From: G025836975 sp048751585
GTDB taxonomy: Bacteria > Pseudomonadota > Gammaproteobacteria > Burkholderiales > Burkholderiaceae_B
Length of the DNA: 64,000 bases
Assembly (NCBI RefSeq): GCF_048751585.1
Contig: NZ_JAZHOB010000007.1
Span: 186,001-250,000 of the forward strand
Direction: 5' to 3'
The notes beneath the pieces are model-generated. The model was given only the letters and a program-made list of their open reading frames with translations, had not been told where the DNA came from and searched no databases. A program made the position numbers and the translations under genes. This document shows positions 31,869-40,373 of the stretch, one piece after another (the first letter of the stretch is position 1; the number at the start of each line of letters is the position of its first letter).

Positions 31869-32945
31869 TTATTTTAATGCTTTCAGGACGGCGTCGCCCA
31901 TTTCGCTGGTGGAAACCTTGGTCGTGCCGCTTTCATAGATGTCCGCGGTACGCAAACCCTGCTCCAGAACAGCCTGGACGGCGGCCTCGATGCGGGCGGC
32001 CTGGGCGGCTTGGTCCAGCGAATAGCGCAACAGCATGGCGGCCGACAAAATGGTCGCCAGCGGATTGGCCACGTTCTTGCCGGCGATATCGGGCGCCGAG
32101 CCGTGGCTGGGCTCGTATAGACCTTGATTGGACGCATTGAGCGAGGCCGAGGGCAGCATGCCTATGGAGCCGGTCAGCATGGCGGCTTCGTCGGACAGGA
32201 TGTCGCCGAACAGATTGCCCGTGACGATGACGTCGAATTCCTTGGGAGCGCGCACCAATTGCATGGCGGCATTGTCCACATACATGTGGGACAGCTGAAC
32301 ATCGCTGTATTCGCTCGCCACGTCTATCATGATGTCGCGCCAGAACTGCGATGTTTCCAGCACATTGGCCTTGTCCACGCTGCACAGCCGCTTGCCGCGC
32401 TTTTGCGCCGCCTGGAATGCGACATGCGCAATCCGGCGAACCTCGGACTCGGCGTAATGCATGGTGTCATAACCCTGGCGCTGGCCCTTGAACGGCCCTT
32501 CCGACACCTCGCGCACGCCGCGCGGCTGGCCGAAATAAATGTCGCCGGTCAGTTCACGCACAATCAGGATGTCCAGGCCCGCGACCACCTCGGGCTTCAG
32601 GGACGAGGCATTGGCCAGTTGGGGATACAAAATGGCCGGGCGCAGATTGGCAAACAGGCCCAGCGCCTTGCGCAGGCCCAGGATGGCCTGTTCGGGACGC
32701 AATTCACGCGGCAGGCTGTCGTACTGCCAGTCGCCCACGGCGCCGAACAGGATGGCCGCCGAGTTCTTGGCCAGATCCAGCGTGGCTGGCGGCAGCGGAT
32801 GCCCTTGCGCGGCATAGGCGGCGCCGCCCACGGGCGCGGTTTGCGCATCGAGGTCCAGGCCCAGGGCGCCCAGCACCCGCAGGGCCTGTTCAGTGATCTC
32901 GGGGCCGATTCCGTCGCCTGGCAATACTGCAATCTTGTAAGTCAT
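31869..32945 (-). CDS. leuB: 3-isopropylmalate dehydrogenase
   Basis: 358 aa from ATG 32945 (MTYKIAVLPGDGIGPEI). Contains RELTGDIYFGQPRG near 140, the Tyr-Lys pair in MHYAESEVRR and CSVDKANVLETS, and the metal-binding GNLFGDILSDEAAMLTGSIGMLPSASL near 245. It oxidises and decarboxylates 3-isopropylmalate in leucine synthesis. A terminator-like hairpin (32992-33018) lies between leuD and this gene, so part of the leuCD transcripts may stop before it. Confidence 0.96.
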   Translation of the reverse strand: MTYKIAVLPGDGIGPEITEQALRVLGALGLDLDAQTAPVGGAAYAAQGHPLPPATLDLAKNSAAILFGAVGDWQYDSLPRELRPEQAILGLRKALGLFANLRPAILYPQLANASSLKPEVVAGLDILIVRELTGDIYFGQPRGVREVSEGPFKGQRQGYDTMHYAESEVRRIAHVAFQAAQKRGKRLCSVDKANVLETSQFWRDIMIDVASEYSDVQLSHMYVDNAAMQLVRAPKEFDVIVTGNLFGDILSDEAAMLTGSIGMLPSASLNASNQGLYEPSHGSAPDIAGKNVANPLATILSAAMLLRYSLDQAAQAARIEAAVQAVLEQGLRTADIYESGTTKVSTSEMGDAVLKALK

Positions 32946-32991
32946 GGATTTTCCTGAATAAGTGTTGTGCATGGCTCTGGCTCATACACAG

Positions 32992-33018
32992 AAAAAGGGC
33001 TGCGTTGCCGCGGCCCTT
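32992..33018 (-). terminator. Intrinsic-terminator-like hairpin between leuD and leuB
   Basis: On the minus strand AAGGGC pairs with GCCCTT with an inner GCG-GCAA-CGC hairpin (a GNRA tetraloop), followed by five T. It lies 39 bases after the leuD stop and 47 bases before the leuB start. It may limit read-through into leuB-asd or mark a separate leuB promoter downstream. Confidence 0.7.
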
Positions 33019-33056
33019 GTCGATATCAATGAAGCCCGGCGGGCACCGGGCGGTCC

Positions 33057-33707
33057 TTAGGCGATGGGACGCGCTTCCAGCCATGGATGGCGCGCCAGCC
33101 GTTCGGCCTCGAAAGCCCGGATAACGTCGGCTTTTTGCAGCGTAAGCCCGATTTCGTCCAGCCCGTTGAGCAGGCAGTGCTTGCGAAAGGGTTCGATATC
33201 GAATGCCAGTTCGCGGTCGTCTTGTGCGATGACCACTTGGCGCTCCAGATCGATGCGCAGCTTGTAGCCGGCAAAGGCCTTCACTTCATCGAACAGCCGC
33301 GCCACCTGCAGTTCGGGCAGCACGATGGGCAGCAAACCGTTCTTGAAGCTGTTATTGAAAAAGATGTCGGCGTAGGACGGCGCGATAATGGCGCGAAAGC
33401 CGTACTGCGTCAAAGCCCAGGGCGCATGCTCGCGGCTGGAGCCGCAGCCGAAATTCTTGCGGGCCAGCAAAATGGATGCGCCCTGGTAGCGCGGCTGATT
33501 GAGCACGAAATCGGGATTCAGCGGACGCTTGGAATTGTCCATGCCCGGCTCGCCGTGATCCAGATAGCGCAGCTCGTCGAACAGGTTGGGGCCAAAGCCC
33601 GTACGCTGAATGGACTTCAGGAATTGCTTGGGAATGATCAGATCGGTGTCGACGTTTTCACGGTCCAGCGGCGCGACCAGGCCATGATGGGTGGTGAATG
33701 CTTGCAT
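33057..33707 (-). CDS. leuD: 3-isopropylmalate dehydratase small subunit
   Basis: 216 aa swivelling domain. It starts MQAFTTHHGLVAPLDRENVDTDLIIPKQFL and has NFGCGSSREHAPWAL near 85, the substrate-recognition loop. It forms the isomerase with LeuC. leuC lies nine bases upstream. Confidence 0.96.
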   Translation of the reverse strand: MQAFTTHHGLVAPLDRENVDTDLIIPKQFLKSIQRTGFGPNLFDELRYLDHGEPGMDNSKRPLNPDFVLNQPRYQGASILLARKNFGCGSSREHAPWALTQYGFRAIIAPSYADIFFNNSFKNGLLPIVLPELQVARLFDEVKAFAGYKLRIDLERQVVIAQDDRELAFDIEPFRKHCLLNGLDEIGLTLQKADVIRAFEAERLARHPWLEARPIA

Positions 33708-33716
33708 GATGGCTTC

Positions 33717-35120
33717 CTATCGAAAATTTCGTACATCAACAAAATGGCCCGCGATGGCGGCTGCCGCGGCCATGGCCGGGCTGACCAGATGCGTGCGTCC
33801 GCCCTGGCCCTGGCGGCCTTCGAAATTCCGGTTCGAGGTCGACGCGCAGCGTTCGCCCGGTTCCAGGCGATCGGCATTCATGGCCAGGCACATCGAGCAA
33901 CCAGGCTCGCGCCATTCGAAACCAGCTTCCAGGAATATCTTGTCCAGGCCCTCTTGTTCGGCTTGCCGCTTGACCAGGCCCGAACCGGGCACCACCATGG
34001 CCTGCTTGACCGACGAGGCCACGCGCTTGCCGCGCGCCACCACGGCGGCGGCGCGCAGGTCTTCAATACGCGCATTGGTACAGGAACCGATGAAGATGCG
34101 ATCCACCTTGATATCGGTAAGCGGCGTATTGGGCTTCAGGCCCATGTACTGCAGGGCGCGTTCCATGCCGCCGCGGCGCACGTCGTCTTTTTCCTTGTCG
34201 GGATCGGGTACGCGCCCTTCCACGGACAAGACCATTTCAGGCGAAGTGCCCCATGACACCTGGGGGCTTATTTCGCGGGCATTGATCTCGACCACCCGGT
34301 CGAACTTGGCGCCCGGATCGGAATGCAGGGTGCTCCAGTACTGCACGGCCTGATCCCACAAGGCGCCGGATGGCGCATACGGGCGGCCGCGGAAGTAATC
34401 GATGGTCTTCTGATCGACGGCCACCATGCCCGAACGGGCGCCCGCTTCGATGGCCATATTGCAGACCGTCATGCGTCCTTCCACCGACAAGGCCCGCACC
34501 GTGCTGCCGCCGAACTCGATGGCATAGCCCGTGCCGCCGGCCGTGCCTATCTTTCCGATGACATACAGGACCAGGTCCTTGGCCGTGCAGCCGAAAGGCA
34601 ATTCGCCTTCGACCTTGATCAGCATGTTCTTGTTCTTTTTCATGAGCAGCGTCTGGGTGGCCAGCACGTGCTCGACCTCGGAGGTGCCGATGCCGAAAGC
34701 CAGCGTGCCCAGCGCGCCGTGAGTGCTGGTGTGGGAGTCGCCGCAAACCACCGTCATGCCCGGCAGGGTCGCGCCCTGCTCGGGACCGATGATGTGCACG
34801 ATGCCCTGGCGCAAGTCGTTCATGCGGAATTCGGTAATGCCGTATTTTTCGCAATTGGCGTCCAGCGTATCGACCTGCAGGCGCGAAATGGGGTCTTGTA
34901 TGCCTTGATTGCGGTCCGTGGTCGGCACATTATGGTCGGCCACGGCCAGATTGGCTCCGATCCGCCATGGCTTGCGCCCGGCCAGAGTCAGGCCTTCGAA
35001 CGCCTGAGGGCTGGTGACTTCGTGAACCAGATGACGGTCGATATACAGCAAACAGGTGCCGTCCGACTCTTGATGCACAACGTGCGCATCCCAAAGTTTG
35101 TCGTACAGGGTTTGTGCCAT
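33717..35120 (-). CDS. leuC: 3-isopropylmalate dehydratase large subunit
   Basis: 467 aa aconitase-family protein with the [4Fe-4S] ligands in FIGSCTNARIEDLRAAA near 347 and in EPGCSMCLAMNAD near 407-410. N-terminal blocks HLVHEVTSPQAFEGL and CGDSHTSTHGALGTLAFGIGTSEVEHVL are complete. It isomerises 2- to 3-isopropylmalate. A promoter is visible 45 bases upstream (35162-35189), with a short leader and no leucine-rich peptide. leuD follows. Confidence 0.97.
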   Translation of the reverse strand: MAQTLYDKLWDAHVVHQESDGTCLLYIDRHLVHEVTSPQAFEGLTLAGRKPWRIGANLAVADHNVPTTDRNQGIQDPISRLQVDTLDANCEKYGITEFRMNDLRQGIVHIIGPEQGATLPGMTVVCGDSHTSTHGALGTLAFGIGTSEVEHVLATQTLLMKKNKNMLIKVEGELPFGCTAKDLVLYVIGKIGTAGGTGYAIEFGGSTVRALSVEGRMTVCNMAIEAGARSGMVAVDQKTIDYFRGRPYAPSGALWDQAVQYWSTLHSDPGAKFDRVVEINAREISPQVSWGTSPEMVLSVEGRVPDPDKEKDDVRRGGMERALQYMGLKPNTPLTDIKVDRIFIGSCTNARIEDLRAAAVVARGKRVASSVKQAMVVPGSGLVKRQAEQEGLDKIFLEAGFEWREPGCSMCLAMNADRLEPGERCASTSNRNFEGRQGQGGRTHLVSPAMAAAAAIAGHFVDVRNFR

Positions 35121-35161
35121 GGTGAGCCCTTAGGAGAAGTAAACGGAAAAGCCTTGGATCA

Positions 35162-35189
35162 ATTATGCCACCTTGTTAACCCGGTACAA
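35162..35189 (-). promoter_or_regulatory. leuC: Sigma-70-type promoter of leuC
   Basis: On the minus strand TTGTAC (35189-35184), a 16-base spacer, and CATAAT (35167-35162) match four and five of six consensus bases. The start point would be about 35 bases before the leuC ATG. Confidence 0.5.
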
Positions 35190-35247
35190 GACAAGTGCTT
35201 ATACTGGTATACACAGTGACACCTTGTAGGCTGGCTGTGCGTTATGA

Positions 35248-35276
35248 TTGGCTCGGCAAGAATCCGTTTATAGGAT
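35248..35276 (+). promoter_or_regulatory. Possible sigma-70-type promoter of the ATPase/DUF4276-like cassette
   Basis: TTGGCT (35248-35253), a 17-base spacer and TAGGAT (35271-35276) each match four of six consensus bases. It lies about 130 bases before the ATPase start. A 17-codon ORF (35293-35346) with no recognisable family lies between them. Confidence 0.3.
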
Positions 35277-35409
35277 AAAGATCGCAACAAGCATGTCGAA
35301 TCCATCCTACGGTACGAACCAGGACAGCAGTACGGCGGTAAAGTAGGTGATCATATTAACTACCACCACTTCACACTCAAAAGAAATGCAGTGCAAGGGA
35401 CAAAACCCG

Positions 35410-36537
35410 ATGAGTAAAAAGACCAGGATCGACACCCTTACCATCAAAGGCTTCAAATCGATCAGGAATTTAAACACCCTTAATCTGGGCGCACTGAATG
35501 TATTGCTCGGTGCCAACGGAGCCGGGAAGAGTAGTTTTGTGTCTTATTTCAGCATGCTCAACCAAATGATGGAGCAACGTCTACAGAAATGGACTACTCA
35601 ACAGGGTTCCGCGGACCGTATCGTCAGTTTTGGCATAAAAGAAACAGACAAAGTCGAATCATTCATTACATTCGGCTTGAATGGCTACAAGTTTGAACTA
35701 GAGACAACAGTCGATGGCGATTTCGTATTCACGAATGAAAAACTCTTCTTCGACGGCCCGTATTATGGGGAAAGCTGGGTCAATCTGGGCAGCGGACACA
35801 CAGAATCCAAGCTGAAAGACTATTACCTATCAAAAAACCTCAGTGCCTCATGGAAAAATGACACTGCAGCCTATTGCTATGAATCGATTTCAAGTTGGAA
35901 GGTTTTCCATTTCCATGACACCAGCGATCAAGCTGGCGTTAAAAGATATGGGCCGGCACATATCAATAAACACCTTAGCCCAGACGCATCCAACTTAGCG
36001 GCTTATCTATACCGGCTGCTTAATGAAGAGCCGGACATCTACAACGAAATTCGCAAAACCATCCAGCTTGCAATTCCTTTTTTTGATGATTTCCGTCTCC
36101 AGCCTGTTGCCCTGAAAACCCAGGAGGAAGTCATCAACTTGACTTGGCGGCAAAAAGACAGCGATTATATTTTTTGGCCCAGCCAGTTGTCGGATGGCTC
36201 AATTCGCTTTATATGTCTAGTCGCGGCCCTGCTGCAACCCGATCCTCCTTCAACCATCATTATTGACGAACCGGAATTGGGTTTGCATCCCTACGCCATT
36301 ACTTTGCTAGGTTCGTTGCTGCGTTCGGCCTCGACCCGCATGCAAGTCATTGTTTCCACGCAATCCGTACCGCTGGTAAACGAGTTCTCCGTCGATGAAC
36401 TCATCATCGTTGATCGTAAAGACGGCGATACCGTTTTTCAACGCCTGGAAGAAGCTGAATTCGAAACTTGGCTGGAAGACTATTCCATCGGTGAGCTTTG
36501 GGAGAAGAATATCTTCGGTGGGAGGCCGCGCAGATGA
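35410..36537 (+). CDS. AAA/ABC-type ATPase (AAA_21-like), first gene of a candidate defence pair
   Basis: 375 aa from ATG 35410 (AAGGGA upstream); an open frame begins 63 bases earlier. Overall layout is SMC/OLD-like: N-terminal IDTLTIKGFKSIRNL, Walker A GANGAGKSS near 34-42, signature-like SQLSDGSIRF near 263, Walker B TIIIDEPELGLHP near 285, and VIVSTQSVPLVNEF where an H-loop would be. There is no C-terminal nuclease; the next gene may supply it. Base composition is lower in GC than the leu and dgo genes on each side. Similar ATPase plus small partner gene pairs occur in antiphage systems; function here is inferred. Confidence 0.75.
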   Translation: MSKKTRIDTLTIKGFKSIRNLNTLNLGALNVLLGANGAGKSSFVSYFSMLNQMMEQRLQKWTTQQGSADRIVSFGIKETDKVESFITFGLNGYKFELETTVDGDFVFTNEKLFFDGPYYGESWVNLGSGHTESKLKDYYLSKNLSASWKNDTAAYCYESISSWKVFHFHDTSDQAGVKRYGPAHINKHLSPDASNLAAYLYRLLNEEPDIYNEIRKTIQLAIPFFDDFRLQPVALKTQEEVINLTWRQKDSDYIFWPSQLSDGSIRFICLVAALLQPDPPSTIIIDEPELGLHPYAITLLGSLLRSASTRMQVIVSTQSVPLVNEFSVDELIIVDRKDGDTVFQRLEEAEFETWLEDYSIGELWEKNIFGGRPRR

Positions 36538-37220
36538 TACGCGTTCATGTTATTTGCGAAGGCCAGACTGAAGAGATGTTTATCAAAGAAGTGCTTGCAG
36601 AGTCTTTAGAGAAGAAAAATATCTATTTGAACCCTGCCCTCATCGGAAAACCGGGACACAAAGGAGGTAATTTTCGTTTCCAACGCTTATTAACGGACGT
36701 AAGAAACCGATTATTGGGTGACCAGCAAGCCTATTGCACTACATTCTTCGACTTTTACGGACTTCCAGAAGAGTTTCCCGGCAAGATGGAAGCGAGAACC
36801 AAGAGCTCGATGAATGAAAAAGCGGATGCTCTGCTGACTGCCATGACGGCTCAATTGCAAGAAAAGTTGGGGTCAAAAGCAATGCGCCGTTTTATTCCAT
36901 ACATTCAAATGTATGAATTCGAAGGCTTGTTATTTAGCGCTCCGAATCACCTTGCGTTGGGTATCAACCAACCTGCTTTAGAGGGGCAGTTCCAGCGCAT
37001 TCGTAATGCTTTTGATACACCCGAAGACATCAACGACAGCCCCAACACAGCTCCCGGAAAGCGCATTCAGGCCTTGTACAAAGGATATGAGAAGCCTTTA
37101 CACGGGTCGCTGGCCGCTATTGAGATTGGTGTGGCCACCATCCGAGCCGAATGCCCACGTTTTGATCACTGGCTAAAACGTATCGAAACCTTGGGTAAGA
37201 TAGAGCCGAAGGAACAGTAG
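36534..37220 (+). CDS. DUF4276-like (Toprim-like) protein, second gene of a candidate defence pair
   Basis: 228 aa from the ATG at 36534, which overlaps the ATPase stop (ATGA) and has GGGAGG upstream. The N-terminal strand and acidic residue VHVICEGQTEEMFIKEVL, then FFDFYGLPEEFPGK near 79, and PYIQMYEFEGLLFS near 122 are the DUF4276 pattern as I recall it. The first block resembles the glutamate motif of Toprim nucleases. Translational coupling says the two proteins work in fixed ratio. It might be the nuclease or effector half triggered by the ATPase. It is convergent with dgoA, eight bases apart. Confidence 0.72.
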   Translation: MIRVHVICEGQTEEMFIKEVLAESLEKKNIYLNPALIGKPGHKGGNFRFQRLLTDVRNRLLGDQQAYCTTFFDFYGLPEEFPGKMEARTKSSMNEKADALLTAMTAQLQEKLGSKAMRRFIPYIQMYEFEGLLFSAPNHLALGINQPALEGQFQRIRNAFDTPEDINDSPNTAPGKRIQALYKGYEKPLHGSLAAIEIGVATIRAECPRFDHWLKRIETLGKIEPKEQ

Positions 37221-37228
37221 TCTTCCAA

Positions 37229-37891
37229 TTATCCGGCCTTGCCGCCCCCGGGCAACAGGCCTTGCGTGCGCAATTCCGCCAGCGCTTGCGCGAAGGCCCG
37301 GGCATTGCGGGCGGCCTCGGGGGCCGGCATGCCCTGCTTATACAGGGCGGAGCCCAGGCCGAAGCCGTTCGCGCCGGCACGCAGGTAATCGGCCATGGTG
37401 TCCGGCCGTATGCTCCCCACAGGCAATAAGCGATGATTCAAGGGCAGGACCGCGCGCCAGGCCTTGACCACGGACGGCGCAATCTGCTCCGCCGGATAAA
37501 GCTTAAGGGCGTCGGCGCCGTTGGCCAGCGCGGCGAAGGCCTCGGTCGGCGTCGCCACCCCCGGTACGCACAGCAAGCCCGACTGCTTGGCCTGGCGCAC
37601 GACCGCGGGATCGCTGTGCGGCATCAGCACCAGCTTGCCGCCCGCCTGCGCGATCGCCATGGCGTCGACCGGCGACATGACGGTCCCCCCGCCCACCAGC
37701 AGATCGGGAAACCTGTCGGCCAGTAGCGCTATGCTGTCCAGCGGGCGCGGCGAATTCAAGGGCACTTCAAGAATGCGGAAGCCGGCCTCCACCACGCCTT
37801 CGGCCACGGACACCACCTCTTCGGGGGTGACGCCGCGGAAAATGGCGATCAGCGGGAATTCGTCCAGATAAGCGTCTATTTGCATCTTCAT
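37229..37891 (-). CDS. dgoA: 2-dehydro-3-deoxy-6-phosphogalactonate aldolase
   Basis: 220 aa KDPG/KDPGal aldolase family TIM barrel. The Glu is in LIAIFRGVTPEEVVSVAEG near 20, the Schiff-base Lys in ADALKLYPAEQIAPSV near 130, and phosphate binding in GSIRPDTMADYLRAGANGFG near 165. The RGV-start and LKLYPAEQ block favour DgoA over Eda. It cleaves KDPGal (or KDPG) to pyruvate and glyceraldehyde 3-phosphate. It is last in the ten-gene operon, after dgoK. The start may be six bases further in (ATG 37885). Confidence 0.88.
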   Translation of the reverse strand: MKMQIDAYLDEFPLIAIFRGVTPEEVVSVAEGVVEAGFRILEVPLNSPRPLDSIALLADRFPDLLVGGGTVMSPVDAMAIAQAGGKLVLMPHSDPAVVRQAKQSGLLCVPGVATPTEAFAALANGADALKLYPAEQIAPSVVKAWRAVLPLNHRLLPVGSIRPDTMADYLRAGANGFGLGSALYKQGMPAPEAARNARAFAQALAELRTQGLLPGGGKAG

Positions 37892-37919
37892 TCCAGTAAA
37901 GGATTGCGCGCTTGCGCCG

Positions 37920-38852
37920 TCAGGCCGTCAGGCCCAGATGGCGCGCTATGGCCAGCATGCCAAGATAGCTTGCCTGTTCAGGACAGCCCGAGCCCGTCAG
38001 CCCGAAAACGGAAAGCGCCTCTTGGTAGCGCTCGAGCAATACCGGCTTGCACACCAGGTGGATATGCTGCGGCGCATCAGCTTCCAGCAAGGCAAGAGCC
38101 TCGCGGATTTCCTCTCCGATCAGCAGGCCGGACAGGTAGTCCGGAGCAAGTTCGCTGGCCAGCCCTCCAAGCAGGCTTCGCGCCCGCACGGAAAACAGAT
38201 TGTGCAGCAAGGCGCCCTCGGCCGCCAGCGCGCAGCCGGCGGAAAAACCGGCCCGCCCTTCCTCCCATGAAACCGGAGGACCCTGGGGCATGGTGCGCGA
38301 CAGGATGGAATGCTGCCTGAGCAAGGCGAAGACCTCGCCGGTCATATAGGTATGGAAATCGCGGATGCGGCGGTTTTCCACCTGCACCCATTTGCTGTGC
38401 GTGCCAGGCAGGACAAAGATCCCGTTGTCGACCCCCAGGGCGTCCAATGCGCCGAAAACCTGGGTTTCCTCGCCCCGCATCACGTCGGGCGCGCCGCCGG
38501 CATGCCGGGTGGACAAGCCTGGCACGAAACCGATGGAACCGCCATTCCTGGCGGACCAGACCAGCCCCTGGCCCAATTCCTGGAATCCTGCCGGACACGG
38601 CAGGTACGGCGTCTCGCGCCAGCCCTGGCGGCTGCCCGCCATGCCCGCCGCCATCACCGCCGCCTGGGGATGGTCCCGCAGCCATGCGCCCGCCACCCTA
38701 TCGAACACCGCCTGGAAATCCTGTCCGGCCACGGCCATGATGCCGTCGTCCGTATCGGCCTGAGCGACGATGTTGCCCTGGCCGTCCATCAAGGCGGCGC
38801 GCAGCGATGTGGTGCCCCAATCCAGGGCGATCAAATGCGTGGCGTGGGACAT
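37920..38852 (-). CDS. dgoK: 2-dehydro-3-deoxygalactonokinase
   Basis: 310 aa. LIALDWGTTSLRAALMDGQG at the N terminus is the ATPase phosphate-1 motif of this sugar-acid kinase family; MAAGMAGSRQGWRETPYLPCP near 67 and FVLPGTHSKWVQVENRRI near 145 are DgoK-specific blocks. It phosphorylates 2-keto-3-deoxygalactonate on C6. It starts one base after the deacylase stop. With dgoA it gives the last two steps of the proposed oxidised amino sugar route; activity on the gluco epimer is also possible. Confidence 0.88.
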   Translation of the reverse strand: MSHATHLIALDWGTTSLRAALMDGQGNIVAQADTDDGIMAVAGQDFQAVFDRVAGAWLRDHPQAAVMAAGMAGSRQGWRETPYLPCPAGFQELGQGLVWSARNGGSIGFVPGLSTRHAGGAPDVMRGEETQVFGALDALGVDNGIFVLPGTHSKWVQVENRRIRDFHTYMTGEVFALLRQHSILSRTMPQGPPVSWEEGRAGFSAGCALAAEGALLHNLFSVRARSLLGGLASELAPDYLSGLLIGEEIREALALLEADAPQHIHLVCKPVLLERYQEALSVFGLTGSGCPEQASYLGMLAIARHLGLTA

Positions 38853-38853
38853 T

Positions 38854-40359
38854 TCAATTGGCGACCTTCATGTTGCTGCGCTCCACAAATCGACCGGCTC
38901 TTGCAGCGATGGTTTTATCACGGCCGACGAAAGCAAGACGGCCATTCACCCAGACTTGTTCGATTCCCTGGCTGAACTGGGCCGGTTCGGCATAGGTGGC
39001 CAGGTCGCGCACCTTGTCCGGGTCCAGGACGACCACGTCCGCAAAATAGCCGGGCTTCAGAAAGCCGCGCCCGCCAAGGCCGAAGCGTCTTGCCGACATG
39101 CCTGTCATTTTATGGATGGCCTGCGCCATGGGCAAGGTTCCCTTGATACGCCAGTATTGATCCAGCACCCGGGGGAAGGCGCCCCACAGGCGGGGATGCG
39201 GATGCGTGTCATGCGGCAGGCCATCGGACCCGATCATGGACAGCGGATGCGTCACCACGCGATCGACGTCATCCTGGCGCATCTGGAAATAGCAGGCGCC
39301 GCCCGGCTGCAGCCGCTGGCAGGCCTGCTTCTGCGTGATGCCCCAAAGCGCGGCAACATCCTTCAGATAGCGGCCTATCATTTCCGGGTGCGCTTCGCTG
39401 CCGGTTATCAGGATATCGATCACGCCATCCACCAGGTCTTCCCGCAGGACGGTGGAGCCCGCCGTATACGGATACACGTCCATGGCTATCGGCTGTTCGC
39501 GCGCAAGACGCTCGATTAGCGGCAGGGTCTCGTCCGTGCGGCCCCAGTTCTCCGGTCCCGCGCACTTGTGATGCGAAAGCACCAGCGGGGCGCCGGCCAT
39601 GCGCGCCGTCAGGGCCGCTTCCTCGATGGCCTGGACGATGCCGCGCAATTCGTCCCGCACATGGGTGGCATAAACCCCGCCGTGCCCGGCCACGACCTTG
39701 ACCAGCGCGGAAAGCTCGTTGATATCGGCCGCATATGCCTGCCGGTAGAACACGCCGGAGGACATGCCCAGGGCGCCCGCGCGCATGGCGTCGTCCAGCA
39801 TCCGGCTCATGGCGGCCGTCTCGGCGGCCGAAGCCGGCCTGTCCAGATTGTCCATGGCATGCATGCGCAAGGCGGTGTGGCCGATCAGGGCAGCCACGTT
39901 GACGCCGGGCGGGGACTGGTCTATGGCCTGGCGATAAGCCCGCAGCGATTCGAAGCGGAACTGCCGGGCGCCCAGCAGGGACAAGGGGGCCGCCGGCCTG
40001 TCGGTCACGATGGGCACCAGCGAAATACCGCAGTTTCCAGTAACCACCGTGGTAACGCCCTGCGACAGCTTGGGCAGCATGTCGGGATGGTCGAGGACGA
40101 CGGCGTCATCATGCGTATGGACATCGATGAAACCCGGAGCGATCACCATGCCGGTGCAATCGTGGATGACGCGGTCTGCCGCCCCGGCCGATTCCGACGG
40201 CAAGAGAGGAGGAGCCCCCGAGGGCAGGACGGCCAGCAATCTGCCGCCCTGTATCCAGACGTCGCCCGGCGCTCCATCGGCCGCCGACCCGTCATACACC
40301 ATTCCGTTGCGCAGTACATCGATACGGCCGGCTCCGCCATCCGCTTGCGTCAAACTCAT
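38854..40359 (-). CDS. D-aminoacylase-family amidohydrolase (proposed N-acetyl-hexosaminate deacetylase)
   Basis: 501 aa from ATG 40359 (AAAGG upstream); a TTG at 40377 would add six residues. Metal-site blocks of the D-aminoacylase family: GFIDVHTHDDAVVLDHP near 72, a cysteine in TVVTGNCGISL near 102, histidines in YATHVRDEL near 228 and LSHHKCAGP near 260, and the catalytic Asp in MIGSDGLPHDTHPHPRL near 375. Characterised members deacylate N-acyl-D-amino acids. In this operon the neighbours are sugar-acid enzymes, so the likely substrate is an N-acetyl-2-amino-2-deoxy sugar acid, chemically a D-amino acid derivative. Confidence 0.8.
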   Translation of the reverse strand: MSLTQADGGAGRIDVLRNGMVYDGSAADGAPGDVWIQGGRLLAVLPSGAPPLLPSESAGAADRVIHDCTGMVIAPGFIDVHTHDDAVVLDHPDMLPKLSQGVTTVVTGNCGISLVPIVTDRPAAPLSLLGARQFRFESLRAYRQAIDQSPPGVNVAALIGHTALRMHAMDNLDRPASAAETAAMSRMLDDAMRAGALGMSSGVFYRQAYAADINELSALVKVVAGHGGVYATHVRDELRGIVQAIEEAALTARMAGAPLVLSHHKCAGPENWGRTDETLPLIERLAREQPIAMDVYPYTAGSTVLREDLVDGVIDILITGSEAHPEMIGRYLKDVAALWGITQKQACQRLQPGGACYFQMRQDDVDRVVTHPLSMIGSDGLPHDTHPHPRLWGAFPRVLDQYWRIKGTLPMAQAIHKMTGMSARRFGLGGRGFLKPGYFADVVVLDPDKVRDLATYAEPAQFSQGIEQVWVNGRLAFVGRDKTIAARAGRFVERSNMKVAN

Positions 40360-40373
40360 AACAACCTTTGAAC

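Noticed and set aside
35121..35409. Leucine attenuator before leuC
   Set aside because: The leader from the visible promoter is about 35 bases, has no Leu-rich ORF and no terminator hairpin.
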